DNA from: Endozoicomonas elysicola
GTDB taxonomy: Bacteria > Pseudomonadota > Gammaproteobacteria > Pseudomonadales > Endozoicomonadaceae
Assembly (NCBI RefSeq): GCF_000710775.1
Contig: NZ_JOJP01000001.1
Span: 1,751,825 to 1,815,824, forward strand
DNA: 64,000 nt
Direction: 5' to 3'
Position numbers and translations under genes: made by a program. The notes beneath the pieces are model-generated. The model saw only the letters and a program-made list of their open reading frames with translations, made no database searches and had not been told where the DNA came from. Positions 43,736-53,393 of this stretch are shown here, piece after piece (position 1 is the stretch's first letter; each line of letters starts with the position of its first letter).

Positions 43736-45181
43736 TCAGGCGGGCTGTGCTTCCTTTTCATCGCGGATTTTATCCACAATGGCTGTCGTTGAGCAGTTGT
43801 CCAGGAAGGCCAATACTTTTACTTCACCACCGTATTCGTGAACAATAGGCGCACCAACGACTTGATCCAGAGAGTAGTCGCCACCTTTGACCAGAACATC
43901 AGGCTTGATAGTTCGAATCAGATCTTCCGGCGTGTCCTCATCAAAACTGACGACCCAGTCGACAGCTTCCAAACCTGCCAGAACCGCCATTCGACGATCA
44001 ACTGGATTAATCGGGCGGCCTTCACCCTTCAGCCGAGTGACTGATTCATCACCATTGATTGCAAGGATAAGGCGGTCGCCTTGTTTGCGAGCCTGCTCAA
44101 GGTAGCCCACATGACCGGCATGGAGAATATCAAAGCAGCCATTGGTAAATACGACTTTTTCACCGTGTGCACGGGCATCTTCAACCGCAACCATCAATTG
44201 TTCCGGAGAAACTGCACCACGCTCAGCACCAAGCTCGCGATTAACTTCACGTCTCAGTTCCGGCATGGAAACACTGGCGGTACCTAATTTGGCCACAACA
44301 ATGCCCGCAGCAATATTGGCCAGACCTGCAGCTTGAGGCATCCCGCAACCGGCTGCTAATGAGGCTGCAAGAACGGAAATGACCGTATCCCCTGCGCCAG
44401 TGACATCAAATACTTCTCTGGCTCTTGCAGGGAAGTGGACTTCAGGTTCATTTTGACGAATCAGCGTCATGCCATGCTCACTGCGAGTGATAAGCAGTGC
44501 TCCAAGCTCCAGATCTTTTAATAATTGCTGACCCTTGCTAACCAGTTCTTCCTCACTGCGGCAGGGACCAACAATGGTTTCGAACTCTTTTAGATTGGGG
44601 GTGATTACTGTGGCGCCGCGATACCTCTCGAAACTGGTGCCTTTTGGGTCAACCAGAACCGGAATATTGTGAGATCGTGCAAGACGAATCAGTTGCTGGC
44701 AACCCTGAAGCGTCCCTTTTCCATAATCTGAAAGTACAATAGCGCCCAGGTTCTGGATCAGCTGTATTGCTTTCTCTTCAATAACATCAGGGCTCAGACC
44801 ATCAAAGGCTTCTTCATGGTCCAGACGAATCAATTGCTGATGCTGAGAAATAACACGTAACTTGGTGATGGTTGGAACACCGGGAATTCGTGCAAAACTG
44901 CAATAAATACCTGCGGCTTCGAGGCGGGTCTGGAGCGCATCTGCTGCTTCATCATCACCGGTTGCCCCAATAACCCATGCAGGTGCACCCAGCGTTGCAA
45001 TATTGAGTGCGACGTTGCCAGCTCCGCCAGGGCGGTCTTCTATCTGCCCAACTTTGACTACAGGTACCGGAGCTTCCGGTGAAATCCGGGAAGTGGCACC
45101 ATGCCAGTATCGATCCAGCATGATATCGCCAATGACAAGAACTTTGGCCAGATCAAAACGGGGGATAGTCAGTTTCATCAA
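43736..45181 (-). CDS. hldE: bifunctional heptose-7-phosphate kinase / heptose-1-phosphate adenylyltransferase
   Basis: The 481-residue enzyme makes ADP-heptose for the lipopolysaccharide core. The N-terminal PfkB kinase (about 1-320) has RPGGAGNVALNIATLG and DVTGAGDTVISVLAASLAAG; the C-terminal nucleotidyltransferase (about 345-481) has VFTNGCFDILHAGHVGYLEQ with the HxGH motif. Length matches E. coli HldE (477). It is a single gene between the palindromic element and a 276-base gap upstream of which mscL lies. Confidence 0.96.
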   Translation of the reverse strand: MMKLTIPRFDLAKVLVIGDIMLDRYWHGATSRISPEAPVPVVKVGQIEDRPGGAGNVALNIATLGAPAWVIGATGDDEAADALQTRLEAAGIYCSFARIPGVPTITKLRVISQHQQLIRLDHEEAFDGLSPDVIEEKAIQLIQNLGAIVLSDYGKGTLQGCQQLIRLARSHNIPVLVDPKGTSFERYRGATVITPNLKEFETIVGPCRSEEELVSKGQQLLKDLELGALLITRSEHGMTLIRQNEPEVHFPARAREVFDVTGAGDTVISVLAASLAAGCGMPQAAGLANIAAGIVVAKLGTASVSMPELRREVNRELGAERGAVSPEQLMVAVEDARAHGEKVVFTNGCFDILHAGHVGYLEQARKQGDRLILAINGDESVTRLKGEGRPINPVDRRMAVLAGLEAVDWVVSFDEDTPEDLIRTIKPDVLVKGGDYSLDQVVGAPIVHEYGGEVKVLAFLDNCSTTAIVDKIRDEKEAQPA

Positions 45182-45457
45182 TGATGTCCAGTCAGCTTAA
45201 TGACAGTTTCTTACCATATCACAGCCGTGCGATAACCACCCTCAAGTCAGTTGACGGGTATTTTTTGAAAAGACTGAGTAGCACACAGGTACACCTTGAG
45301 TTGCTTGTTTAACCTTTTCTAAAAACAGTACGGCTGTTTCATGGCAAAGGCGGCATTTTATCATAGATGGTTTTTACTGCGTAAGTAACGCGGGGGAGTA
45401 ATGTAATCATCAGGCTTTATGCGGATTTTCTTTCATCCGCCCACCTGACTGGAAAAT

Positions 45458-45937
45458 CTAGACATTATCTTTAGTAAGGGTAGATGTACAAAAAGCGCAT
45501 CGGGTAGCGTCTTTATGAACCTGGCTAAAGCAATGATCACACTGTTTGGTTTGCTTCCCTTCCTTTACGTCTTCAGCCTTTTCTTCGTCCTGGCGGAGGT
45601 GGTTTATACCTTTAACCATCAGAAAGGCGAACCAGGAAACGATAAGGAAGCTGATAATACTGTTCAGTAGTAACCCATAACTCAAAGTGACAGCACCGTC
45701 CTGATTGGCATCCTGAAGGGTGACATAAGGAGAGCCTTCACTGCCTTCCTTAAGAACCAGAAACAGGTCTGCCAGATCGACACCGCTGGTCAGCAGTCCA
45801 AAAACAGGCGCAATGATATTGCTGACCAGACTTGACGTGATGGTTGCAAAGGCACCGCCGACCACGATACCGATGGCCATATCCAGTACATTACCTTTCA
45901 GGGCAAACTTTTTGTATTCAGAAATGATTCTTTTCAT
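45458..45937 (-). CDS. mscL: large-conductance mechanosensitive channel with zinc-ribbon tail
   Basis: The 159-residue protein has the MscL N-terminal amphipathic helix and first membrane segment (FALKGNVLDMAIGIVVGGAF) and second segment (GLLLNSIISFLIVSWFAFLM), with the pore-lining Gly/Ala of TM1. It opens under membrane tension to release solutes. The C-terminal part has four Cys, CDHC at 133-136 and CAFC at 147-150, a zinc-ribbon spacing, in place of the helical bundle end of E. coli MscL. Longer by about 20 residues than the 136-residue E. coli channel. Confidence 0.93.
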   Translation of the reverse strand: MKRIISEYKKFALKGNVLDMAIGIVVGGAFATITSSLVSNIIAPVFGLLTSGVDLADLFLVLKEGSEGSPYVTLQDANQDGAVTLSYGLLLNSIISFLIVSWFAFLMVKGINHLRQDEEKAEDVKEGKQTKQCDHCFSQVHKDATRCAFCTSTLTKDNV

Positions 45938-46035
45938 TGCGTTGTTTTAAGGTCAGATTTCTTTTTAACTCGGCTCTTCTATTATTGTTCTTTAACTTTT
46001 TTATTTATTTGAATGGACTTTGAGATTGTTTTCTA

Positions 46036-47772
46036 ATGGCTAATCTATCTGCAAGCTCACCAATGTATTTTACAAAACCTGCCAGTGTGCAGTTTAAGCC
46101 GGCAACCGATGCTGAAATCTCAATGAAACCACTGTGCACCTCCTGTGGAGTTAATGAGGGTGATGGTTTTAGCCGGAAAATTAGATTATGGGATGGCAGA
46201 ATAGCTGGACGATTTTATCATGTTGACTGTGCTGAAAATATGTGTAGCGAACAACTCGATATTAGTAAAAGAAAAGTGAAAGAAATGGAGGAGAATGGCA
46301 GGACTTTAGCAGCCAGAAATAGTGAGTTTTTTAAAGGGGAGCGAGTGGTAGAGGGGGGTATTGAAGTACATATTGATACTAGAAGAACTTATCACTCTCA
46401 TCAGGCAATAGAGATAGGTCTGGTAGCACAAAAACGATTGCACTGGAGTGGGCAAGTTTATGCTGAGCCAATGCAGTCACAAGTTGAGATGTATCATCGA
46501 TTGCTTGATGAGGTTGCTTATTTAAAAGTCGACAGAGCAGATATAGAAGAAATTAATTTTTGGATGAAAAAACTGGAAGAGGGCCCTGAATCTCTAGAGG
46601 TCTTAGATAACTTATTTAATTGTGCAAAAAGTATTTATTCGGTAAATTCTGGTAACCTGAAGCTAAGGACACTGTGCCTTAAAACATTTCAGCTGGTTGG
46701 ATCTTTTTATTGTGAAAAATCTCGTTGTTTTCCAGATCGATACGCTAGTTCGGCTGTTGAGGCATTTACATTTTGTATGCGGGATTGGCATTTGATGCAA
46801 GAAGACTATAAAGAACAAGTAGAAAAAAGGAAGTTCGACTTGGAATATCCAGTTCACAAAGAAGTGGCCAGCTTTGTTGGGAGTGATAAAGAGCGGTTTC
46901 AATTATATAAAAGACTGGAACAGGGAATAACAGTAGTATTGGAAAACCTTGAGAAAGAACAAAAATCAAATAGAGAAAGGTTGGTTGATGAAAAAAATAA
47001 AATTGCTGAAAGCTATGCTGAGCTAAAGAGGCTTGAAATATATGGAACACACCTTAAAGAGATCGTTCATTTTTTGCGGATAGTAAGAGAAGGAAATGCT
47101 AAAGCAGATAACTATTTATCGTTGGGTGACTTATCAAGAAATATAGAGGGCTTTGTAAAAGTTAGTGAACATGCGAGGGCGCTCTATGGTGCGGCTCAGT
47201 TTGAAATAGGTAAGTTTTATGTGGTACAAGCCAAACATCATCCCGACATGTATTTGGGCAAGGTAATGGAAGTTTGTAGAGCCTGTAAGTGCGTTGGATT
47301 GGAGGGCATTCATGATAACTTGCTAGAAGCGCTTGAGAATGTTGGGCTAGAGTTGACTGAAGAAGTATGGCGTGAAGTAACGCAAAAGAAAAAAATAGAG
47401 TATAAATTTGATGAAATTATTGGTTGTACTGATCCTCATGAACTTAAACAATGCAGAGGAAATTTGAAATTAGTTGCTCAACTTTTGGAATCCGTCAGAG
47501 GAGGAGAGGAGACGCCTGAAAATTATTCGAGTTTGGTTGGTTTGGTGAGGAGGATTGAGGGATTTGTAAAAAAAAATGAGCATATTAAAGAGCTTTATGT
47601 TGCAGCTCAGTTGGCCGTCGGTGAGTATTATTTAGAACAGTCTCGACTACATCCTGATTTACCTCCGTCTATTTATTTAGATAAGGCTGTGGAAGGTTTA
47701 AAAGCCTGTAAACGTCTTGGTGTTGAGGGGGTTGAGGATCTGTGGAGGGACGCTAACGCGTTGAAGCCTTAA
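46036..47772 (+). CDS. unrecognised protein: N-terminal zinc finger, three helical repeats
   Basis: The 578-residue protein has no signal peptide. CTSC at 34-37 and HVDC at 62-65 form a C-x2-C-x24-H-x2-C cluster like half of a LIM- or PARP-type zinc finger, rarely seen in bacterial proteins. Three degenerate helical repeats follow at about 167-253, 338-425 and 470-568; the last two share NYxSLxxLxRxIEGFVKxxEH, then LYxAAQxxxGxYYxxQ and a cluster ending CK..G(L/V)EG. Between the first two is a highly charged coiled-coil stretch (295-335). The gene is AT-rich and probably acquired. It may be a secreted protein acting in host cells, but that is inference. Confidence 0.72.
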   Translation: MANLSASSPMYFTKPASVQFKPATDAEISMKPLCTSCGVNEGDGFSRKIRLWDGRIAGRFYHVDCAENMCSEQLDISKRKVKEMEENGRTLAARNSEFFKGERVVEGGIEVHIDTRRTYHSHQAIEIGLVAQKRLHWSGQVYAEPMQSQVEMYHRLLDEVAYLKVDRADIEEINFWMKKLEEGPESLEVLDNLFNCAKSIYSVNSGNLKLRTLCLKTFQLVGSFYCEKSRCFPDRYASSAVEAFTFCMRDWHLMQEDYKEQVEKRKFDLEYPVHKEVASFVGSDKERFQLYKRLEQGITVVLENLEKEQKSNRERLVDEKNKIAESYAELKRLEIYGTHLKEIVHFLRIVREGNAKADNYLSLGDLSRNIEGFVKVSEHARALYGAAQFEIGKFYVVQAKHHPDMYLGKVMEVCRACKCVGLEGIHDNLLEALENVGLELTEEVWREVTQKKKIEYKFDEIIGCTDPHELKQCRGNLKLVAQLLESVRGGEETPENYSSLVGLVRRIEGFVKKNEHIKELYVAAQLAVGEYYLEQSRLHPDLPPSIYLDKAVEGLKACKRLGVEGVEDLWRDANALKP

Positions 47773-47780
47773 TGTTAAAA

Positions 47781-48318
47781 TCAAGTTTGCAATTTCAGGA
47801 AAGACGTAGGTGGGACTTTCACTTCCAACCTGAGGTTCTGGTATATCATATGAATACCACCTTTGCAGATATCATGGACAGATGAAAACAAAGGATAGAG
47901 CCCAGCAATAGAACCAATGTGAATTATATGACCTTTACTGCGAGCTTCCATACCCGGAGCAATAATATTGATCAGATGCATGGTAGCCAGCAGATTGGTA
48001 TTCATTGCTATAGCAACTTCATCTCGGGAAACTTTATGGAGCGGCGTGTGCTCAACCCAGACCTGCATTACTGACCAGTATATCCACTTCCAGACCCGTC
48101 AGCTGTCGATAGAGCTTATCGGTATCACAGATATCAAGAACCACGGGAATTACACCGGTTTGTTCAGCTAGGCTGTTGAGTCGATCGGCCCTCCTTGCCA
48201 GTGCATAAACAGTAATCCCTTGATCAGTTAACGCCTTTACAACACTGGCCCCTATGCCGCTGGAGGCGCCGGTCACCAGAGCGGTTTTATAGGGTATCTG
48301 ATACATGCTGTGCTCCAA
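47781..48318 (-). pseudogene. frameshifted short-chain dehydrogenase
   Basis: The first frame (48318-48052) has an intact SDR start, ALVTGASSGIGASVVKAL, and runs to LVSNAGLG, where a stop follows. The next frame (from about 48068 down) continues with VEHTPLHKVSRDEVAIAMNT and HIIHIGSIAGLYPLFSS. One base has been lost or gained near 48055. The catalytic Tyr of YxxxK is replaced (HDICK), and the product ends early after about 95 residues. Several lesions make it a decaying gene. The N-terminal part reads normally. Confidence 0.85.
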
Positions 48319-48668
48319 TGATCGTTTTGTGAATCTATCAGCATAGTCAGATCTTTTTAATATGCACTCAGTACTTCTTTTCAGATTCCGTGGTGATTAC
48401 TGGATACTTATCAATTTAGTAACCGTGGGTTTGTACAGGCGAAAGAATTGTCCATTTTTTCACTTGTCTTCCATGTGTTAGATGGCTTTGGCAATAAGGG
48501 GGTATTTTCCGCTTCAGACCAAAAAGGGGATTCAACATGCTCAATGTAGCTTCGCTGCTTAGCAATAAACAGCTGTTTGATTTTGTAGAAGCTTCGAGAT
48601 ACTTGGATGAAATATATAAGTGAAACCTGCCTGGGACTTTATTTGACAATTAGGGGGTGGGGGGGGGC
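48319..48668. other. 350-bp region without a clear gene
   Basis: A 28-codon frame on the plus strand (48538-48624, MLNVASLLSNKQLFDFVEAS...) has AAGGGGA before its ATG but no other support, and could be a remnant. On the minus strand a 77-codon frame has no family match. A run of nine G (48659-48667) directly follows the stop of the next minus-strand gene. The region may be decayed mobile DNA. Confidence 0.4.
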
Positions 48669-49634
48669 TTATTCTGTAATTGATGCTGTTGACATGAGAA
48701 GAGCAGCAAAGGTGTCATATAGGGCATTAAGAAGCGGAGTCATCATCGCTTTTATATTGGGCTCTTCTTTTATGGAGGCCTCTACTGATCCCACTAATTC
48801 TTCAATTGCCTCTATCGTGAGTGTCCTTCCCTGCTCTTTAATTGAGTATGTTAAAGCCTGTACACAGGCTGATACGCTTATTCTTTTTTCATCGTCAGGC
48901 TGGTTCTCATTGAACTCCTTTATTGCCAGTGCAAGCAGCTCTTTTACTTCTGTAATGATATTTGAGTCTCCACTCTCTTGCTGTTTTGTTGAGGCGTAGG
49001 CTTCAGGACTGAAACCTTCAGCCCCCTGAAGAGTCAGGTCGTCTTCGTTGTATGCAGAGGGTAAGGTGGCTGCAGCAGTGGCGGAATGAGGAGAGTGTCC
49101 TTTTACCGATGAGGTTGGCTGTTCTTGTGCAGGACGCCAGGAGCTTCCATCTTTAACCCTAAGTTCTTCTACTGCTGGTGTTATTTTTGCCAGAGTGAGG
49201 CGGAAATACTTATAGTCGGGATCTGTTTTGATTTGCTCGCCGATCTCATCATGAATCTTAACAATTGATCTTCTGTCACCGGTATTCAGTTCTTGTAGAT
49301 TATTTTCTTTAATCAATTGGATGATATGTTGGTTAAGCTTGGCTAGCTGGCCATTGACTGTCGATATATCCGGTGAAACTCTATTGCTTTTCAGCTTTTC
49401 TTTGGCCAGTTCTTTCTTAACCCATTCCATAAGTTGTAGCGGTTCTTCAACAGGTGGTGGAGGCTCTTTTGGGTGAAATATCTCCCAGTGCCTGCCCTCA
49501 AGTGACTCCATTTCTGTACGGAAATAAGCTGTTATTTCTGGTGTTGTTTGTACTACTGCTGGATCCCGAGGAGGAGGGGTTTTCAGAAACTCAGGGAATA
49601 TTGTCTGTAAAAGCTGGATACGTTCTCTGGCCAT
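48669..49634 (-). CDS. unrecognised 321-residue protein
   Basis: There is no signal peptide or membrane segment. Residues 1-170 are charged and partly Pro-rich (TPPPRDPAVVQ, PKEPPPPVEEPL); 170-230 look disordered (Ser/Thr/Ala/Gln); 230-321 are helical and acidic-hydrophobic (NIITEVKELLALAIKEF, TIEAIEELVGSVEAS, PLLNALYDTFAALL). No domain is recognised. It follows another unknown gene on the same strand by 31 bases, suggesting a two-gene unit. Codon use is AT-leaning like the other unknowns here. Confidence 0.65.
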   Translation of the reverse strand: MARERIQLLQTIFPEFLKTPPPRDPAVVQTTPEITAYFRTEMESLEGRHWEIFHPKEPPPPVEEPLQLMEWVKKELAKEKLKSNRVSPDISTVNGQLAKLNQHIIQLIKENNLQELNTGDRRSIVKIHDEIGEQIKTDPDYKYFRLTLAKITPAVEELRVKDGSSWRPAQEQPTSSVKGHSPHSATAAATLPSAYNEDDLTLQGAEGFSPEAYASTKQQESGDSNIITEVKELLALAIKEFNENQPDDEKRISVSACVQALTYSIKEQGRTLTIEAIEELVGSVEASIKEEPNIKAMMTPLLNALYDTFAALLMSTASITE

Positions 49635-49665
49635 CTTGTGCCTTTGTTCTATAGGACCTTCTGCT

Positions 49666-50238
49666 TTATCGCAGGTTAAATAGGTCCCTGATATGCTGGC
49701 TACATGATTCGATAAGTGTTCTCTTCTTGTCTACTAACTCACTAGGGCCGAACTTGAACAGGTCAACCTCGACGCGCAGGGTTTCAATAATACCTGCATC
49801 GGAGTCAAGCAGTAGTGCAGTCTGTTCTGTCAGCTTTTTGGGGGTAAATGTCGGTTCTGTTTGCTTAGAAAATAGTGCCTTGTTCGTAGGTCTGAGGCAT
49901 GTGTGTTTCGATTCCAGGTTACCAATAGTTTCCATTGCCTTGTTCAGTACAGGGTGAATGTTAACGGTTGGTGGGATACTTCTTGTAGTGTGGAGTCGGA
50001 ATCTGCGTTGCTTTTTCCCTCTTCTCTGATGCATGCTATGTCCAGCCTGACATTGTTCTTCTAACCGTAGCTCGCATGGAGCACTTGCCAGAACCACAAC
50101 TGACTTATCACCCATTTTCCCTTGGATTAACTCTTTTGCCTTTAGATCCCATTGTGGCAAAAGATAAAAAGGGTCGCTGTTAACTGCCTGCATCTGACTG
50201 GGCTGAAACCTACTTTGATGTGGTATATATTTGCTCAA
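49666..50238 (-). CDS. unrecognised 190-residue protein
   Basis: The protein is basic in the middle (HQRRGKKQRRFRLH at about 71-84, a possible nucleic-acid-binding or nuclear-targeting-like patch) and helical at the end (ETLRVEVDLFKFGPSELVDKKRTLIES). It lies between the second RND gene, which stops 45 bases from its start on the same strand, and the 321-residue gene, whose start is 31 bases after its stop. It has no recognised family. The basic patch could be a host localisation signal but could also be chance. Confidence 0.6.
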   Translation of the reverse strand: MSKYIPHQSRFQPSQMQAVNSDPFYLLPQWDLKAKELIQGKMGDKSVVVLASAPCELRLEEQCQAGHSMHQRRGKKQRRFRLHTTRSIPPTVNIHPVLNKAMETIGNLESKHTCLRPTNKALFSKQTEPTFTPKKLTEQTALLLDSDAGIIETLRVEVDLFKFGPSELVDKKRTLIESCSQHIRDLFNLR

Positions 50239-50282
50239 TCATTTGATTAGATGCAGATAATAAAGTTCCATCAACAAGACCA

Positions 50283-53200
50283 TTATTCAGACTTCTTTCT
50301 GATCATCCCAAAGTCAGCAAGAATGGCATACGCCGTAGGGATCACAAAAAGCACCATCAGTGTGGAAGCAAATATCCCAAAGACAATGGAAATAACCAGC
50401 GGTTGAACCACCTGAGCCTGCAGGCTGCGCTCTAATAACAGGGGTAACAAACCGACAGCGGTCGTTACCGATGTGAGAAAGACCGCCCGGAAGCGATCTC
50501 GGCTGGCAAGAACCGCAGCCTTATGGACTGTCTCCCCTGCATCAATGTGATGCCGGATATATTGCACTAGCAAGATTGAGTCATTAACAACAATACCGGC
50601 CAGAGAGACAAAGCCCATAATGCTTGGCATGCTCAGCGAATACCCCAGCAGGAAATGTCCCCAGATCACTCCGACTAATGCCAGTGGAATAGCAAGCATC
50701 ACCACAAAGGGCTCAAAGTAGCTGCGGAACTGGAAACTCAGAATGGCAAAGATACCAAAGAGTCCGAGAATAAATCCTTTGCTCATGGAGTTGCTGGTTT
50801 TGGCGTTCTCTTTGACTTCACCCTCAAAGCCAAAACGAATGCCCGGGTAGTTTTGCTTCAACTCTGGTAAAAGTTCCTGTCGCAGTTTTCGATTAATCTG
50901 GCTGGCACTGGCTTTTTTCTGATCGATATCGCCGGTGATGGTCAGCGTTCGCAGGCCATTGATGCGCTGAATACGAACGAAGTTCCGTTCATAAGTCAGT
51001 GTTGTGATGGTTGCCAGGGGAACCTGACTGCCGTCAGGCAGGATAATGGGCAGGTTTATCAGGTCATCCAGCTGATTGATATCCTGACTATCCAGTTGTA
51101 CCTGTACTTCCAGATTTTCAGAGCCGACCTGTATTTCATCTGCCGTCTGGCCGAAATAGGCAGCACGGAGCTGGCTGGCAATCAGCTGGCCATCAATCCC
51201 AAAGCTTTCTGCCCCCGGGCGCAGTTTGATCACCACTTCCTCTTTTCCACGACGCATGTCATCCATCAGGTTACTGACACCGTCGAAATTCCCCAGGAAA
51301 GATTGAATATCCAGGGATGCCGCTTTCAGGGTTTCCAGGTCTTGATGCTGTGCGCGGATTTCAATGGCTCTTCCTGAAGGGCCTATGGAGCCCATGGTAA
51401 AGGTCATGGCGATGGGGCCGGGCAGTTCGCCAACATCTTCCCGCCAAGCGTCCAGAAAGTCATCCAGCAGGGTATTTCTGGATTCTGCGGAGCGCAGATC
51501 AACTTTTACCGTGGCAATGTGAGGGCCTTTTTCACTGGCATCGGGATTGAAGTTATAGCGCTGTGTTATGTTTTCTACCAGTGGGTGTCCATCTTCATTG
51601 TTACTGGATAACTGACGGTTGAGTTTTTCCGCGCTGGCAACCACCGTTTCTACTAAGGATGAGGTTTGCTGTAGGGTGGCGCCCGGGGGGAGAATGATTC
51701 TTACCTCGGCCTGGTCACCATCCACTTCCGGAAAGCCAATGAAATAAATAGCACCGCTGGTGATAAGAGAGATGGAAATCAATAGCAGAGATAACACACT
51801 GCCCATAAACAGGTAACGCCACTCAATTACCTTGCTGACCATATTGACCAGCTTGCCGGTTCTAAACTGTTCGAACTGTTCAAGAAAACGTTGTTTAAAG
51901 GCAAGTACCGGGCGTTCTTTGTTATTTTTCTCTGCGCTTCTGTGCAGAGAGTGAGCCAGATGGTGGGGCAGAATCAGAAACGCTTCAATCAGGCTCAGTG
52001 TCAGTACCAGAATCAATACCTGGGGAATGACTTTTAATACCGAGCCCATCTGCCCTTCCAGAAACAACAGGCTGCCGAAGATACAGATGGTAGTCAGGTA
52101 GGAGGATACAACGCCGGGCAGCACCTTTTTAACGCCAGCTAATACGGCGTCGTCCACTTCCATTCCACGGTCAAGGTGAGCGGCGATGGACTCTGAAATC
52201 ACAATGGCGTCATCCATCATAATCCCGATGGCCATCAGCAGGGCAACCAGGGAGATGATGTTAATGGAGAGACCCAGTTGTGCCATCAGCATGATGCTAC
52301 CCAGGAACGCCACGGGCAGACCTGCGGCTACCCAGAATGAGTAGCGCAACGAAAAAAACAGCCACATCACCCCAAACACCAGCAGAATACCCTGCCAACC
52401 ATTTCGTACCATCATGGTCAGGCGATCCCAAAGGACGGAAGAGAGATCATTGGTCATGGTCAGGGTAATACCATCCGGTGCCCTGGTCTGCTCCTGTTGG
52501 ACAAAATTCTCAACTACACTCTTTACCCGCAGGGCGTCATCAGCCTTGTTTTTGCTGATGGTCAATATGGCTGCTGGCTGACCATTAAAGTGGATACGGT
52601 TTTCATCCAGCTCAAATCGATCTGTGATAGTGGCAATATCCGCAAGGCGTATCACGCCACCAGAAGTCGATGATGCAATAATGGTTTGGCCCAGTCTTTC
52701 AGGGGTTACTTTGCGTTCATCGAATCGAATAAGCAGGTTTTTGTCCCGGGTTTCAATATTGCCGCTGGGAAGTTTGATGTTTTGCCGGGCCAGTTTGCTG
52801 GCGATATCACTGACCGTCAGGCCCAGTTGTCGCAGACTGGACTCCCTGAGCTCTACCCTTAGTTGATGATCTGAGAAGTTGTGCAGTGCTACCAGCTGAA
52901 GTCCTGCATCTACTTTCATTCTTTTTCTGACGTCTTCTGCATAGGCTTTCAGGTCAGGCAGGCTGGTATTTGCAGTAATGGCGACATCGACAACCCGTTC
53001 ATTCCAATCCAGTTCCTGGACAACAGGAGACTCGATCTCGCTGGGGAAGTCGTTAATGGCATTGATCTGGGTTTGAACATCAACCAGCATCCGGCCAATA
53101 TCGGCGCTATTATCGAGTTTTATGTTTAAAGAGGCACTGCCTTCCTGCGCCTGGCATTTAGACTCTTCTATATGGCTCAGGCCATCAATGGCGTCTTCCA

Positions 53201-53393
53201 TTCGAAGGCAGAGGCTTTCTTCCACCTCTTCCGGCGTTGCTCCGGGGTATGCGACGGTGGCTGAGATATAGCTGGGTGAAAATTCTGGAAAGGTCTCCCG
53301 CTTGATGTCTGGCAGCGATAAAAAACCAGCAATCAGCAGCGCGGCCATCATTAAGTTGGCTGCCGTTGGGTGTTTGATAAAATAGCGGATCAC
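50283..53393 (-). CDS. RND-family efflux permease, second system
   Basis: The 1036-residue protein has the full RND fold with both proton-relay Asp residues intact in IGIMMDDAIVISESIAAHL (compare the first pump). PGATPEEVEESLCLRMEDAI and the C-terminal MGFVSLAGIVVNDSILLVQYI are also typical. It starts with GTG 53393, overlapping the adaptor stop by four bases, so it is coupled to it. No outer-membrane factor or regulator is next to it. Substrates cannot be named. Confidence 0.92.
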   Translation of the reverse strand: MIRYFIKHPTAANLMMAALLIAGFLSLPDIKRETFPEFSPSYISATVAYPGATPEEVEESLCLRMEDAIDGLSHIEESKCQAQEGSASLNIKLDNSADIGRMLVDVQTQINAINDFPSEIESPVVQELDWNERVVDVAITANTSLPDLKAYAEDVRKRMKVDAGLQLVALHNFSDHQLRVELRESSLRQLGLTVSDIASKLARQNIKLPSGNIETRDKNLLIRFDERKVTPERLGQTIIASSTSGGVIRLADIATITDRFELDENRIHFNGQPAAILTISKNKADDALRVKSVVENFVQQEQTRAPDGITLTMTNDLSSVLWDRLTMMVRNGWQGILLVFGVMWLFFSLRYSFWVAAGLPVAFLGSIMLMAQLGLSINIISLVALLMAIGIMMDDAIVISESIAAHLDRGMEVDDAVLAGVKKVLPGVVSSYLTTICIFGSLLFLEGQMGSVLKVIPQVLILVLTLSLIEAFLILPHHLAHSLHRSAEKNNKERPVLAFKQRFLEQFEQFRTGKLVNMVSKVIEWRYLFMGSVLSLLLISISLITSGAIYFIGFPEVDGDQAEVRIILPPGATLQQTSSLVETVVASAEKLNRQLSSNNEDGHPLVENITQRYNFNPDASEKGPHIATVKVDLRSAESRNTLLDDFLDAWREDVGELPGPIAMTFTMGSIGPSGRAIEIRAQHQDLETLKAASLDIQSFLGNFDGVSNLMDDMRRGKEEVVIKLRPGAESFGIDGQLIASQLRAAYFGQTADEIQVGSENLEVQVQLDSQDINQLDDLINLPIILPDGSQVPLATITTLTYERNFVRIQRINGLRTLTITGDIDQKKASASQINRKLRQELLPELKQNYPGIRFGFEGEVKENAKTSNSMSKGFILGLFGIFAILSFQFRSYFEPFVVMLAIPLALVGVIWGHFLLGYSLSMPSIMGFVSLAGIVVNDSILLVQYIRHHIDAGETVHKAAVLASRDRFRAVFLTSVTTAVGLLPLLLERSLQAQVVQPLVISIVFGIFASTLMVLFVIPTAYAILADFGMIRKKSE

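Noticed and set aside
48416-48649. A 77-codon minus-strand frame in the accessory gap.
   Set aside because: No recognisable motif, no ribosome-binding site, and the region around it looks decayed.
48659-48667. The nine-G run as a phase-variation switch.
   Set aside because: It lies just after a stop codon, so slippage would not change the reading frame of the gene there.
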